64,000 bases of DNA from Carallia brachiata. Taxonomy: Eukaryota; Streptophyta; Magnoliopsida; Malpighiales; Rhizophoraceae. Below the pieces are notes generated by a model. That model ran no database searches and was not told the DNA's origin. It saw only the letters and a program-made list of their open reading frames with translations. Shown here in pieces: positions 12,590-25,840 of this stretch. The stretch covers positions 1,894,193 to 1,958,192 of the forward strand of contig JADCRB010000025.1 of assembly GCA_021464245.1 (NCBI GenBank), given 5' to 3'. Each line of letters begins with the position of its first letter. The stretch's first letter is position 1. The translations under genes and the position numbers were made by a program.

Positions 12590-13210
12590 TAAAAAAAATT
12601 TTTGTATTTATTTATATGTAAGTGTATAAAGTCGAAACTGAGAGAAAACTTAAGTCTTTATCTCTCTGTCACTTGACGATTTTTCATAAATTTATAAATT
12701 AAAAATATTAAAATATTATCAAAATGCTATTAAAATGATGATTATGATTCTATAACTCAATTAATATAAATATAATTGTAATCTAATAATAATTGTATTG
12801 ATTCATATAGTACTTCTTTGACTCTAATTAAATCTTTATAATTATAAAATTTTCTAATAAAAGAAAACAATTAAACAATATTCTTGAATTCTCCTATTTA
12901 AAAAAGAAAAAATATTTTAACAAAAAAAAAAGAAAATCTCTCAATAAATGAAAAATCTCATAAATTTACCAATCTTTTCTTAAAAAGAAAAAAAAAAGAA
13001 TTACATTAAAATTTCCAAAAATGAGAAGAAAATAAAAAAAACTACATCCAAATTTTTCTTTTTTAAAAAAGAAATTTTTATTTTCTCTAAAAAATTTAAA
13101 AATTCCTAAAAAATAATACTCAAAACTAGAATGCCTTTTTATTTTTTTAAATAAAATAAAATAAATTTATTAATAAATATAATTTAATCCGCGCATCACA
13201 CGGGTCTACT
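12590..13210 (+). mobile_element. Helitron-like non-autonomous element, copy 1
   Basis: The unit begins with GTGTATAAAGTCGAAACTG and CTCTCTGTCACTTGACGATT and ends with a GC-containing imperfect hairpin (CCGCGCATCACACGG) followed a few bases later by CTACTACTAGT near 13200-13213. A hairpin shortly before a terminal CTAG/T is the Helitron 3' signature. The interior is AT-rich and non-coding. A further degraded tail (CCCATGCATCG) lies just before it near 12570. Confidence 0.5.
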
Positions 13211-13762
13211 ACTAGTTCAAGTATATAAAGTTGAAGTTGGGAGAAAATCTCAATCTTTCTCTCTCTGACATATGACGATTCCTCATAAATTTTATAAATT
13301 AAAAATAATATTAAAATATTTTATAACTATAAAAAATTCTACCGCAATTAGAATTGAGATTCACAATTAATATAAATCTAATTATAATCAAATAAGAATT
13401 TTATTGATTTATATATTCTTACTTTGACTATAGTTAAATCTCTATAATTATAAATTTTACAACGAAACAAAATAATAAAAAAGAAAAAAATCATTTCACG
13501 AATCCTCCTTTTAAGAAAAGAAAAAAGATTAAAAAAATCTCTCAAATTTATTTATAATTTTTCCTCAAAAGAAAAAAGAAACTACTTCTAAATTTGTTTT
13601 CTTAAAAAGAAATTTTTTTTTATTTTCTTAAAAAATTTAAAAAATACCTAAAAAATTATACAAAAAATTAAGAATTTTTTTATTTCTGTAAATAAAATAA
13701 AGTAAGAATAAAATTTTTTAAAAATATGATTAAATCTACGCATCGTGCGTGTTTATTACTTG
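13211..13762 (+). mobile_element. Helitron-like non-autonomous element, copy 2
   Basis: This copy directly follows copy 1 and shares its 5' part (GTATATAAAGTTGAAGTTGG, CTCTCTCTGACATATGACGA) and internal order. It ends with the hairpin ACGCATCGTGCGT near 13737 and then ATTACTTGT, a degraded CTAGT end. The two units are head-to-tail and clearly diverged, so they are old. Confidence 0.5.
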
Positions 13763-15093
13763 TTTGAAATTAAAAAAGGACTTTCAATTGTTGAATATTA
13801 TTTTTATATTTTAAATCTAATTTATACTAACTTTGCTTTTATGGTTAATTTAGATTTAGGAAAACAGATGATCAAATTAAATTAATTTTAGAGAAAAAAA
13901 AAGAGTATTTGATAGTATTTTTTTTTTCCTTTTTATGAAATAATTTTTTTTATTTTTAAGAAAAAATAAATTAACTTGAGAGACTATTTTATTATTTCTT
14001 GAAAAGAAGGATTGGGGAATTTTTTTTCTCTTTTTTTCTTTTATTTTTCATTTTGAGAAAATTTTAATTCCTAGAAGCTTACTTTAATTATAATTAAATT
14101 TTTATGAATATAAGAATATTCCAATGTCAACACATAATCTTTACAAACTTGTGGATTGCAAATTCAAAATTTTCAAAAGAGAGGATAGTTAATTTTTATA
14201 ATGAAAAAATTTAGTGTCACTATCTAAATGCTTGTTGATATAGTAATTTTATAATGATTGATTGAGTTAAAAAAAAAAACATATAATTTGTTTGATGAGC
14301 TAACTATTTTTCACTGTGTCATTATATAATAAAGTTTTTTTTTAAAATAAACTTGTCATACCAATTAGGAAAGAAGGAAAAACTTATAGAAATATTATGG
14401 AGTAAGGAAAATGCCAGTGATCTTAAAATAGTTCCAATCCTCATAGCACTTCAAAGCCATGCATTAGTTATTAAATAAATAAAAAAATTGAAAAAGGACT
14501 CGGCTTGGTACACCGAGCCGAGTACATATTAATATTTGTTAGTTTTTAAAAAAAAAAATTAAAATTTAGAGATAGATAAATGTTATTTTAGAATATAAAG
14601 TGCAGACTCCATGTGAGATTCGCTAAAATATTTTTTTTCTTTTTTTGACAAAACTAAAACCTAAATCTATATAGGTGTTACCCTATAATATAAAGTACAA
14701 ACTATATATGAGATTTGCTATAAAAAAAAAAATTCCTTTAGAAATTTTTTTTTGAAACAAAAAATTTAAGTATTTTTTATTAGACTTGGTATATTCAATA
14801 CAGTTATACTCGGTGCACCTAACATTTCCAATCAAGAAAAACTATTTGTTTATATTTGTAGTATCGTTATAATGAAAGCTTTTGAGACTAACTAATGGTA
14901 GTAACATACCCATTCAAAAAGGAAAAACTCATGGTAAGATAAACGAATGCGCATGAGCTTGTGCTTAGGAGCTACCATAATAATTTTAGCACTATTTTTA
15001 TAAATAAAAAATTAAAAAATACTGACATAAACTATATGTTGAAAAGACCAATAATATTATATAATTTAATTATGAAAATTTATATAGATAACT
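13763..15093. repeat. Repeat-rich AT spacer with direct repeats and a palindrome
   Basis: No gene is present. A near-perfect 26-bp palindrome lies at 14498-14523 (outer arms ACTCGGCT/AGCCGAGT around GGTACACC). Two diverged direct copies of a 60-bp unit containing AATATAAAGT and TGAGATT(T/C)GCTA lie at about 14578-14640 and 14672-14735. The remainder is A- and T-run rich. Confidence 0.45.
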
Positions 15094-15291
15094 TAATTAT
15101 GAACATTTTGTAAGTTACTTAACTCAATGTTGGTCTTTTTAATATGTTAATTACCTAATTATGAAATTTTCATAAGTTACTGACCCAAGTTAAACTTTTG
15201 GTTTTACCACGTGGCATTTGATGATGTGGATGTGTAGATCCGACACGTCAACACCTTCGGTTGACCTAGCATTTGATGCTTGCCATGTCAT
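15094..15291 (-). repeat. Right arm of long dispersed inverted repeat
   Basis: This is the inverted partner of 12219-12413, sharing for example the CCACGTGGCATTTGATG block in opposite orientation. It is followed at about 15340-15450 by four diverged copies of a motif around TTAGTGAC spaced about 30 bp apart, which may belong to the same element. Confidence 0.7.
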
Positions 15292-15459
15292 GGCCATGTC
15301 TCTGCCACGTCATCAAATGACAGTTGTTTTGACGGAAACAAAGTTAGCGACCTATTTCTGAACTTTTTTTTGACGTTAGTGACCTTAATTAGACTTTTTT
15401 AAAGTTAGTGACGTGAAATTGAATTTTTTCTAAATTAGTGACTTAAATTTAAACTTATC

Positions 15460-17100
15460 CCATGCATGAGGCCAGTAAAGTAATTTTACTACATTAAACT
15501 TTATTTATTTATGAGATAAAAAAAACTGTGATTGGTGATTGGTTCATATTTTTTCTTGTTCCCAGATTGCTGCCTAGCTTTTGTGAAAAGAGATACTTTT
15601 TGTCCACACAAGAATAAGCATGCCATAGGCACACGAAATGTAAAATATGAGAATGAATTAAGGGTAGAAATAAGATTTCTCACAAAAGGCACAAAATTAG
15701 AGGAGGCAAAATTTTAACAAAAAGGCATGAACGGGAAATTCGCAAGTAAAGCAACCTTATAGAATTTAGGGATGGCGAATTAAAGATTTCCAGTTCTCTC
15801 AAAGTGGAATACATCGAGCCGTGAAGCTCTCTTAAAGATCAAATCATTGATCACTCTTAAAGTCTACTGGCTTTCAAAAGTTTGTATGGTACCTTTTTCA
15901 TGGAAGGTACAAGCACCGGGAGTTGCCTCAGGTTTATCCTATCTTATGGAAAATGTTGTCTTGTATACTTTAGTTGCCTTTTAGTTACAGTGTTCCAAAT
16001 GTTGGTCAAATAAATTTTTACAAAAATCAGCAGTGGTTCTGAGAATATTAGGTCCTATAGTTCTTACAGAATGCCAGGCGACCAGCACTCTCAAAATGTT
16101 AGACCATTGGACCAAAGTGGGGTCAACAGTGTAAGGTATGAGATGGAGATTGATAGTTTTGGACTGACCGTTGGACCAAAGTAGAAAATTTTTTTGTGTA
16201 GGTTTTTTTTGTGTAATAAGACGTTAAATTATTATAACAAAATTTTAAAATAATTTTTTATTTATTTTTTGTTGTAGAAATTAGGCGTTTTATTGCACAA
16301 ATAAGTCAATTGATTACACAAATTTTTTTTTTCGTCTTCTCCACGTCTACATAACCGAACTCTTCAAAGAAAAATAAAAGATTGAGGGTGCGTGCATTTA
16401 GTGTTATTAAAAAAAAAAGAAAATAAGTATTTTGTACATTTTGTCATATTTTTTAATTCTATTTATTTTTTTTATATAATTAACAAAAAAATAATTAATT
16501 AAAAAGTAATTTAAATTTTTTTTTTTTTTTTTAAGTTACTTTTCCCTTTTTAATATTAATAATAATTTATTTAAACTAAATTATCTTTAAAGAATATTTA
16601 TAAAATTTAATTATATTTTTACTTACTACATAAATTAGATTTGTTAGTTATTACTCTATTTCATAAATAATTATATGAACACAATATTTTTATTTTTCAG
16701 CAATCGTTAAATAATATTTTTTTCACTTTAAATTTTTATTAATATTAACACTTTAAAAAGTATCTCAAAAAATATTATTTTTACTTTCTAATAAATATTA
16801 ATAATTTTTTTAAAAAATTAAAAATTAAATGCGAACATTTTCAATATTATTTATAAAATATTTATTTTAAAAATAAAAATTATACAAATATAAAAATAAT
16901 TTTATTAATATAATATATTAATATAAAATAAATATTTAAATTAATCATTTAATTATTTAACAGTAATAATAAATAAAAAATTAATTAAATATTTTACTAA
17001 TTTTTTTAATAATCAATAATAAAAAATATCAATCAATAAATAATAGTCGATAATAATAGTTAATAATAATAATATTGATCAATCCCTTAACTCGATAAAA
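15460..17100. other. AT-rich upstream region of UAH
   Basis: No gene is supported; short frames near 15500-15720 overlap on both strands without recognisable domains. From about 16400 to 17095 the DNA is extremely AT-rich, with many AATAAT and TTAATT runs. The promoter of the UAH gene must lie in or near this region, but no element was assigned. Confidence 0.4.
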
Positions 17101-17163
17101 ATGGCCATGTACGTGCCATACGAAAACTACCGAACCGAGAAACAAAAGGCAGAACAGAAAACA

Positions 17164-17445
17164 ATGTCTCACATATTCTCACACTCACACTCGGTTGTAC
17201 TCTTGCTCCTATGTTCCATCCCTGCAATCTTAGCAGAAAGCAATGAAGACCCAACAATCAAAACCATGGAGGCCTTCTCTGGGTACCCAATTCACGAATT
17301 ATCTCCCTCGTTTGGCACTAGCTCTTTCCCTTCTTCGCTTCCAGTTGACACTCAGGGTCTGCAAAAACAGGTACCCATGGCCAATCCCAAATACTCTTGC
17401 TTTTCCTTTTTCTTTCTGGGCGTTCGGTATCATAGTCTTTAAAGT

Positions 17446-17479
<34 letters not shown>

Positions 17480-20400
17480 CTGGTTGAGATTAATGGGTTT
17501 TATTTGGTGTGGAGTGATTGGTTGATCTTTTGGAAGTTGATGGTGTGAGTGAATTAATTTTCATTTGTTTAGATTGACGAGCTGTCTGCTTTCTCGGATA
17601 CGCCTGCTCCATCCGTTACTAGGATCCTGTACTCTGAGAAGGATGTATTGGCACGCAGGTAATGTTATCTGCCACTGCCAGTTTCATTTCTACATTTTAA
17701 TCTGATCAAAAAGTTTTCTTTCCTTCTATATGAAACTCAGGTTCGGCAGTTCACTTAAAATGGAATTTTGATGTCATTTTTATCTATTTTTTAAGACATT
17801 GTTGATGGTGTAGTTTGTGTTATCAACGATAAATGGATGCAAAAATTGAGTAAAAGACAGAGAGCACGATTGAATGGATGACATGAAAAATTGAACGTTG
17901 AAATGCTCACGTGGCTGACTATCAATTGTGAAAATTTGCTTAAGTAGGTGAATTTGGAATAAAAAATGAAGGGTAAATAGATTGCACGATTATGCTGATG
18001 CTCGGGTAGCTGACTATCAATTGCAAAAATTTGCTTAGGTAGTTGAATTTGGAATAAAAATGAAGGGTAAATAGACTGCATGATTATGCTGAACAGTATG
18101 ACTACGGTCGCATAGTCCCAGAAGAAAATTGATGCTCCTTGCGTCTATTGCCAAATAAATTTTTTCTAGTACTCAAGAAAATTTTTGAATTCCATTGCGG
18201 AAAATAACTTGTCCAGGCATTCTTCCTGGTGGGTAAGCTGGTGCTTAGTCCTTTGATGGCTGTAGAAAGCTTTCATTTGTTGCTGGTATTTGTGAATATT
18301 TAAATGCAGGTACATTAAGAGCTTAATGGAAATGTCCGGCCTTTCTGTTAGAGAAGATGCTGTTGGCAACATATTCGGTCGTTGGTGAGTTTGTGCCTTT
18401 TTTTCACTTGATGATTCGTACTGATTCTCATGTAGGATTCTTAAAACTGAATGATCTAATTTCTATGGTAGGGAAAATAGAAAAGAAAAGGAGTTAAACA
18501 ATATTATCAGTCACATGCATTCTCCTTTATAGCCTATATATAGCTGAATATATTTGAAATCCTGTTTGCTTGGTCATGGATGCATAAACACTTTAGTAGT
18601 TGGGCAATATATACAATTTTTTTACTCTCATCAGAATGATTTTTGCATCATTTGAATGAGTCACTTTGAGATTATAGACAAAAGTTCTCGAACTGGCAAA
18701 GGCACAATTATTGTTACATCTGGTGATGAGTTGTTGCCTTCTTACCTGAGTCCTTTTGTGTGTGTAATCCTGAAATCCTAAGGCATTAATTATTGCATTC
18801 TGGTGTTGTGGCACACAAATATTCAGATACTATTGATGGTTTTATTTGCAGAGAACATCTTTTTACCGCAAATGTGATTCACTAGTGAAATATCCTGTCT
18901 TCTTTAGTATGTAATGATACCACTAGTTTCTCATGTTTAAAAACTTATAAAAAGACATCCCAGTACACAAGGCTCCCACATTGTCGAGTTTGGGTAAGGG
19001 TCCAATGTACACAACTTACAGGGAGTTTGTTTCTGCGACTTGAATTGGTGGCCTCTAGGTCACAATGGAGTATAACTTTGCAAGGTGTAGCCGTCATCAT
19101 CCCTGTATTTGTCTTCATTTATTCATCTAATCTTCTGGCCCATCCCCAGACTTATGGTATGGGGGCCTCGTCCACTCAGATACCCTTTTTATTCATTTAA
19201 TCTTCTGCATAACATCCATGCCATCAGGGCTGTCCAGGTAGGCTTTGTTACATATCAGGACTTGATCTGTCAAAAATCTTCTGTGACTGTCAGCTAGTTG
19301 GTCTCCAAACATACCCGAATTTCGGTTAGTTCAATAATTGGTTAAAACCATTAATTTTCTTTATTGGCCCTCTCCTTTTAGCCTTTCAAATGTTCATTGT
19401 TTGATTTCTGGCAATATGATTCTTCCAACTTCCATTAGGTTCCCTTTGTTCCTATTTTCTTTTATTTTCTCTTTACTTTCCTTGTGTACATAAGAGGCTA
19501 TTCAAGGACAGTGAGATTGTACTGATCATTTTAATCTTTTAGCCCATAAATTTGTTCGTTTCATTACATTAATTTATGTCGTTGAACATGATTTTCTTAT
19601 TCCTGATTGTGTTCAGGGATGGATATGAACTAGAGCTAAGTGCTGTTGCAACCGGTTCTCACATTGATGCTATTCCATACTCGGGGAAATATGATGGAGT
19701 TGTTGGAGTTTTAGGTGCAATAGAAGCAATAAATGTGCTGAAAAGGTTCGCATGTTCTGGTTGATAAAATTGTGCTCTTTGCATTACAAGTTGGAAGTCA
19801 TTATGGCTCTGACATATGGATTTGGGCCAGCTTAGCAGGATTGCTTTTTCTAGATCATAAAGGGCAACCCGAACCTGTGACCTTCATGTTAAAATGGAGT
19901 AAACTAACCATTACACTTGGTTTAGCTAGATTATGATCGCTATAAACATCAGAAATCATTAATCATTAAAATTTTATTTCAGAAATTTTTTGACGTGATG
20001 TGTATTAGATTTACACTTCTATGTAGACAAGTGACAACAGATCGATCAAGAATTTGCAAAACCTTCTCGTAGGCGAAAACTGTAAAAGGATAAGCACCTT
20101 CGACATAGACTTGATGACAAGTTTCAACATGGACTTGATGACAAGTTCACCAATTTCAAACTGCACTGGAAGAGTTTAGGATTTTATCCTGCATAGAAAA
20201 TTTGCGATTTGTGATTCTGTGTTATATCCTTGACCTTAAGCTCAAGATGAGTTTCTCAGATGCAGAAGGCTCTCTCCAAATTATTGCATACTCAATCTTT
20301 TGAACTTCTATCAATGCGACATATTGTCAACAACCTTGGACCCCAAAAATCACAGCCCTAGTTTTGCTCGCGAGATTTGGGTGATCATTCTCTAATTTTC

Positions 20401-23276
20401 CAAAAAAATGGAATTTCTTTTTTTTTTTTTAATTTTTCTTTGTGCTATCAAAAAACTTACTTGCAGGGTATGTGAAGCTTGAAAAAGTCTCCTTGTTCTA
20501 TGGAATACTGGACAAGAGAAATTTGTAGGATTAGAGAAATTTAAATCCTTTCACTATTCTTTTTGCCAATGTACAATGGCCACATGTTTTGTGTATGTTA
20601 AGCTGACTTGGAGTATCACAGATCAGGGTTTACACCTCGAAGGCCATTGGAGATTATCTTATTCACCTCAGAAGAGCCTACTCGCTTTGGGATCAGCTGC
20701 TTGGGAAGGTTAGTTTGACTGAGAATTTGTATATTTGACATGCATGCCAAAATGAAGAGCTTGAATCTGTGACTTGCCCACTGAATTTCTGTTTTGCTAT
20801 TTTAACTTCAGCCGCTTGTTGGCAAGAAGTGTGTCACTAGCAGAAGCTCTGAAGACAACATTTGATGGTCAAAATATATCATTCTTGGCTGCGGCCAGGT
20901 CTGCTGGGTATGCAAAAGATCAAGATGACTTATCTAGCGTTTTTCTAAAGCATGGAAGTTACTCAGCTTTTCTGGAGCTGCATATAGAGCAGGGGCCTAT
21001 TCTGGAGGCAGAAGGTTGGCTACCTACTCGTGGTACTTGTATTCTCCCAAAGCCATAGTTTCTAGGACTTTGTTAATTCATTTTAATCTTCAATTCAGGT
21101 TTGTCCATTGGTATAGTAACTGCAATTGCCGCCCCAGCAAGCATAAAAGTAGATTTTGAAGGAAATGGAGGACATGCTGGTGCTGTCTTGATGCCAAACA
21201 GGTGATCCTTATCCCTTACTTGTAATTGACTTTTTCCAGTCAAAAAAGGGGGAGGACTACAGAGAAGTGATTGTACCCACTCTGCATGCATAGATGAATG
21301 CCTGCTTAGCTTTCATGTAACTTCCCATGGTATCCTCATTAGCTTTCATAATTTGTCACTTGTTTGTTACTTCAGTTCCTGGTTTGTTTTCATTTTATTT
21401 GCTGATTATACCTTCTTCTGTTTGGAAATCGGCCCTATATATTCCGTCAAAGCCAATTGACCATTCTTTGAGATCATAGGAACTAGTTAGTAGAAGAACA
21501 CGTGGAAAGCAAGTTCTCTATGGTGGCTACTTTTTTTTTTTTTTTGATGAATTTGAAATTTATTTGAAAAGAGAACATTTTAATAACTTAATTCTTTTCA
21601 TTTGACAACAAACATTAACATTATGTGTAACCTGGGTCAGAAATGATGCTGGATTGGCAGCTGCAGAGTTGGCATTAGCTGTGGAGAAACATGTACTAGA
21701 ATCTGGTTCAATTGATACCGTTGGTACTGTAGGTATGTTATGTTTGTGTCATTCCTCAGCAAATAATTGGTTTCATACTTTCTGGTACCAGTTTTAGGAA
21801 GCAGGAAGCACCATTTGACCTTAACTGCCTGCACTATCTGATGCTGCCTTGTCACTAGACTATTGATTGAATAGCTAGGATTCTGTTTTATTTTTTTTAA
21901 ATTTATTTATTACATGTTCTCAACTGTCTTCACTTCTAATTCTGTAATAGAGTACAATTATTCTTGCTTTTGTAGGTATTCTAGAGCTGCATCCCGGAGC
22001 AATCAACAGCATCCCAAGCAAATCGCATGTAGAAATTGGTAGGGCTTTCGTTTACAATACATTTTGGTTGATATTTTTAACGCCTATTAGGATTTTCTTA
22101 GATCTGACAGTGTTGTTCTTATCAATAGGTGATTGAAGCTATGTCAAGTCTTCTGAATATTTCATTTTTCAATATTGCTTGACTACAGACACACGAGACA
22201 TCGATGAGAAGCGGCGAAATTATGTAATTGAGAAAATTCATCAATCTGCAAATGTGATAGCCAAAAAGCGTGGTGTCAGACTGTCAGAATTCAAAATCAT
22301 AAATCAGGATCCACCAGCACTTTCTGATAAATCAGTGATTGAGGCTATGGAGGCTGCATCAAAGGAGCTGAATCTAACACATAAATTAATGATAAGCAGA
22401 GCTTATCACGATTCTCTGTTTATGGCTAGGTATGAGATATATTGATATTTGAACTTAGTGAAGCATTGGCAAAATGCACACATGGATGCTGGATTTTCAC
22501 AAGCAGCATTGATACCAAATGCAAAATTTTGCCCTTTGTTTCTGAGTCCCTACACAAGTACAACAATAAAGTCTAACTGCATATGCGTTTCCTTTTTTTA
22601 TTGAATCTGTTTGTTGAATATCTGATCCCTGGCTACTTTGGATAATTCTTAAATGAGCTGTGCATGAGTGTACAATAGTAGGCCTGTTTAGCGGTTTGGG
22701 AAGCTAAGGACGCTTGGAGCATTTCTCCTTTTTAAAATTAACACAAATAGCAGTTGATCATGCAGCATTTTCTTGCAGGATATCTCCAATGGGCATGCTG
22801 TTCATTCCATGTTACAAAGGTCTTGTTCCTTTCTGTCTTTCTAAGTTAATCGTTACCAGTTTAATTCAACTGTTTTGAAGTCAGCAATGCTTCTCCAAAA
22901 AATCTCAGGAATGCTATTGAAGATACGGCTATATTTCATATTGTGCCTGCCACCAGACCTGTTTGCCTCCTTGCTTGAGTGTCAACTACCAGGAAGCTGA
23001 AATCCTTGTTTAATGAGAAACCTTGCAAGAATGTAGTGTTATGTGTTTTTTCTTGCAGTGTCATATTACAATTAAGCAAATAGAGCCTTTGGTGCGCACA
23101 GTGATTGAACTTGCTGTTGACCTACTTTGAGTAGTATCACAAAAACAAACTGATATTTTTCCATCTATGGTCTTGCAGGATACAGCCATAAACCTGAAGA
23201 ATATGCCTCCATCGAGGATATTGCGAACGGGGTGAGAGTGCTGGCACTAACCCTTGCAAAGTTGTCCCTTTACTGA
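17164..23276 (+). CDS. UAH: Ureidoglycolate amidohydrolase
   Basis: Twelve exons with compatible phases: 17164-17370, 17573-17658, 18310-18384, 19617-19745, 20622-20708, 20812-21014, 21099-21201, 21641-21732, 21976-22038, 22189-22429, 22779-22819 and 23179-23276, giving 474 residues. The chosen start puts a hydrophobic signal peptide first (SVVLLLLCSIPAILA), as expected for an ER enzyme. M20-peptidase metal ligands are visible: GSHIDA near residue 138, KYDG, SEEPTRFG, ELHIEQG and AYHDSLFMA. The enzyme releases ammonia and carbon dioxide from ureidoglycolate to give glyoxylate, the last step of plant purine (ureide) catabolism, and uses manganese. Allantoate amidohydrolase is the nearest paralogue family, but the many shared blocks (VLMPNRNDAGLAAAELALAV, LHPGAINSIPSKSH) fit UAH. 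An AATAAA signal is at 23377-23382. Intron 1 holds a T-run of about 32 bases near 17448-17479. Confidence 0.95.
17911..18097 (+). repeat. Two-copy 95-bp tandem repeat in UAH intron 2
   Basis: Two adjacent copies, 17911-18005 and 18006-about 18097, share CTGACTATCAATTG, GAATTTGGAATAAAAA and ATGAAGGGTAAATAGA. They are non-coding and diverge at several positions. Confidence 0.75.
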
Positions 23277-23389
23277 TCCATTATTTGCAACTCGTGTTAT
23301 ATACGCTGTCAACTTTTCATGCAGGCAATTTCTTCTTGTTTATTTTGTACCGTAGGATCTGTACTGAAATTTGTATAATAAAGGACTTG

Positions 23390-25175
23390 ATATATCATGC
23401 TGGACTCTTAAATGCGAAACTTTTAAACAATGAGAAGGAAACTTTGTGCATCAACAAAACGGCAGATGAATAACTTGTTCTATGCCAACTCTTGCAATTT
23501 TCTTTCCTTTTTTCATTTGTCGTTAGCTTTCTTAATTGTTTGAATTATAGCTAATGTTGAGTTGAATTTTTTTCTTTTTTTTTTTCCTTCTTCGTATGAG
23601 TGTCAATTTGTTGCAGTTAAAGCATAACATATTAACATCCTAAGTTCATGAAGCACTATGTTGACGAGTTTTAGCTTCATGGTTTGTTTCAAGGGACATT
23701 TTTTGCTTGTTAAGCGTCGAGCCTCAAATGAATTTTTTAAGTTTTAACCGTGAAATGATGATATTATTCCTCACCCATGTTCAAGCTTGTGGCGATGATC
23801 TTAGTTTCCTCATCGCTACTCCGTCTGTTCATATTTCATATATACATTTCTCATTTAAGTTTTGTGTTTCTAAATTTTATCATATGATATCTTTTAATCC
23901 ATAAGGGGTCTAAATAGGTTTTGAGCTTCGCAAGAAGTAATTCTCCTATTTCTATAAAGTCTCCCGCTAAGTTGTAGATGCCGGTTGGAAAATTCTCTTT
24001 GGATATAATTTCATGGATTTTTTGTACTCGAAAATAGAAAATTAACATATGTATATGATCAACTAAAAAAAGATCGTGAAATAATAAATATTTAAAGTGT
24101 TTCATAAAATCGACTTTGTAAAAATATTAGGCATCCAATATGAAATTTGATTTTTAGGATAATATCTTTATGCTAATTGTTTTGGGGAAGGCATACATCT
24201 ACTTGATAAAACAAAGCTAAGACTATATTCATTTTACCTTTGTGCAAACCCCAAACTGTTGGAACCGTATGGACTAGGATGTGCAAATACTCAAGCTTGA
24301 CTAGCTAATCAGTGTGGGAAAGCCTCTTTTCATCAACCAATACATCCTAAATCAAATTGCAAAAATTTTTGCGCATGTCCTCAGGTTCTTTCTGCATTTG
24401 CGGACATTAGGGGTACCAAATTCAACTATTGAACTTGTTCCCTTAGAACAACTATCCTTCAACACAAACTCTACTTTTGACTAAGATAACAAAATTCAAC
24501 GTTCACTGAATATTGCAGGACACAACATTACAGAAGTAAGAACCAGAAAATTGTAAATGAATATGCACACAAACAAAATTATACGTGATTCATGTGAGAG
24601 ATTAATATGGAACTCACTCGATGATATCTATATGTCTTCATCATAAATGGAACAATTTTGATCTAAATCAACGCCGTAGAGCTGTGATATAGCATGTTCA
24701 TATTCCCAACAAAATAATCGAGCAGCTTGATATATTATGCAAAAGAGTCCTATTACATGGCCCAACAAAATTACCCAAGAATTTGTCCGTAATGCAACAA
24801 GTAACGAATTTTGTGCAATCACATTCATAAAATGTGCGACAAAAACAAGAAGAAAAAATCTTCATTTTTTTGTTTCACATTTTATCACTGTTGCATAAAA
24901 TATAACCATTGTTGCATTAGGGACAAAAATCGGGACAAAACTCCTCCTACCATTAACATTTATCCTATGCAAAAATGCACTTAGGTGAGGGAGGCATCTA
25001 GCGATGTATCTACTATAAGGAGTATACGGAATCCAAGAAATTAACACTTTGCAAAAACCAGCTCTTTTGACTTCTCTAACTCCCCGTAAACATAACTAAA
25101 AAAAAGGGGGTGTGGGAAGCAATACTGAAAAGTCAATCAAAGGGATCAGGTTTGTTCTAAAACGTCTTAAATATA
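23390..25175. other. Intergenic DNA between UAH and the copia element
   Basis: No gene or recognisable repeat family. Short frames on both strands lack domains and codon bias. Confidence 0.45.
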
Positions 25176-25362
25176 TGGTAAAAAATATTTTTTCTCATAT
25201 ATTCTCTTCAAGAGCTATACAGATATATATATATCAGTGCCAACCTAAAGATATAAGCTGTCATTAGCTGTCTATGGGCTGTTGATCCCTATAATTAAGT
25301 TACCAAGAAAATAGGGAAAGAATCACAGTATTAATCACATAAAATCAATCAAAATCTTAATA
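25176..25362 (-). repeat. copia 3' LTR
   Basis: A 187-bp partner of the LTR at 28893-29084. On the minus strand its start is TATTAAGATT rather than TGTTAAGATT, and it ends TTTTACCA; the terminal dinucleotide has therefore decayed. Confidence 0.8.
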
Positions 25363-25840
25363 CTCTCTCTCAAGTTGGTGCATAGATATCACACATGCCC
25401 AATTTGTCTACAAAACGTGAAAATATCTAACTTGAAACTACTTTGGTGGGGATATTAGCTAACTGATCTTTTGATCGAATCTTAGGTATTTTCACACTTC
25501 TTTCATCTAATTTCTCTTTCATAAAAAATCTATCTACCTTAATATGCTTTGTTTGATCATCTTGAATAGGATTTTAGGCTATATCACATGCTGCTTTATT
25601 GTCACAATACAGTTGAATGTGTTTTAATGCATAACTCAAATCTTGCAAGATAAATCTTTACCACAATGCTTTACAAATTCCAAGTGCCATTCTTTTATAT
25701 TCTGCTTATGCACTTGAGCGTTAAACTACATTTTGTTTCTTGCTTCTCCATGTAAGAAGATTACATCCCACAAAAGTGAAATATCTTGAAGTTGAGCGTC
25801 TGTCATCTATTGCTCCGGCCTAATCTACATCAGTATATAC

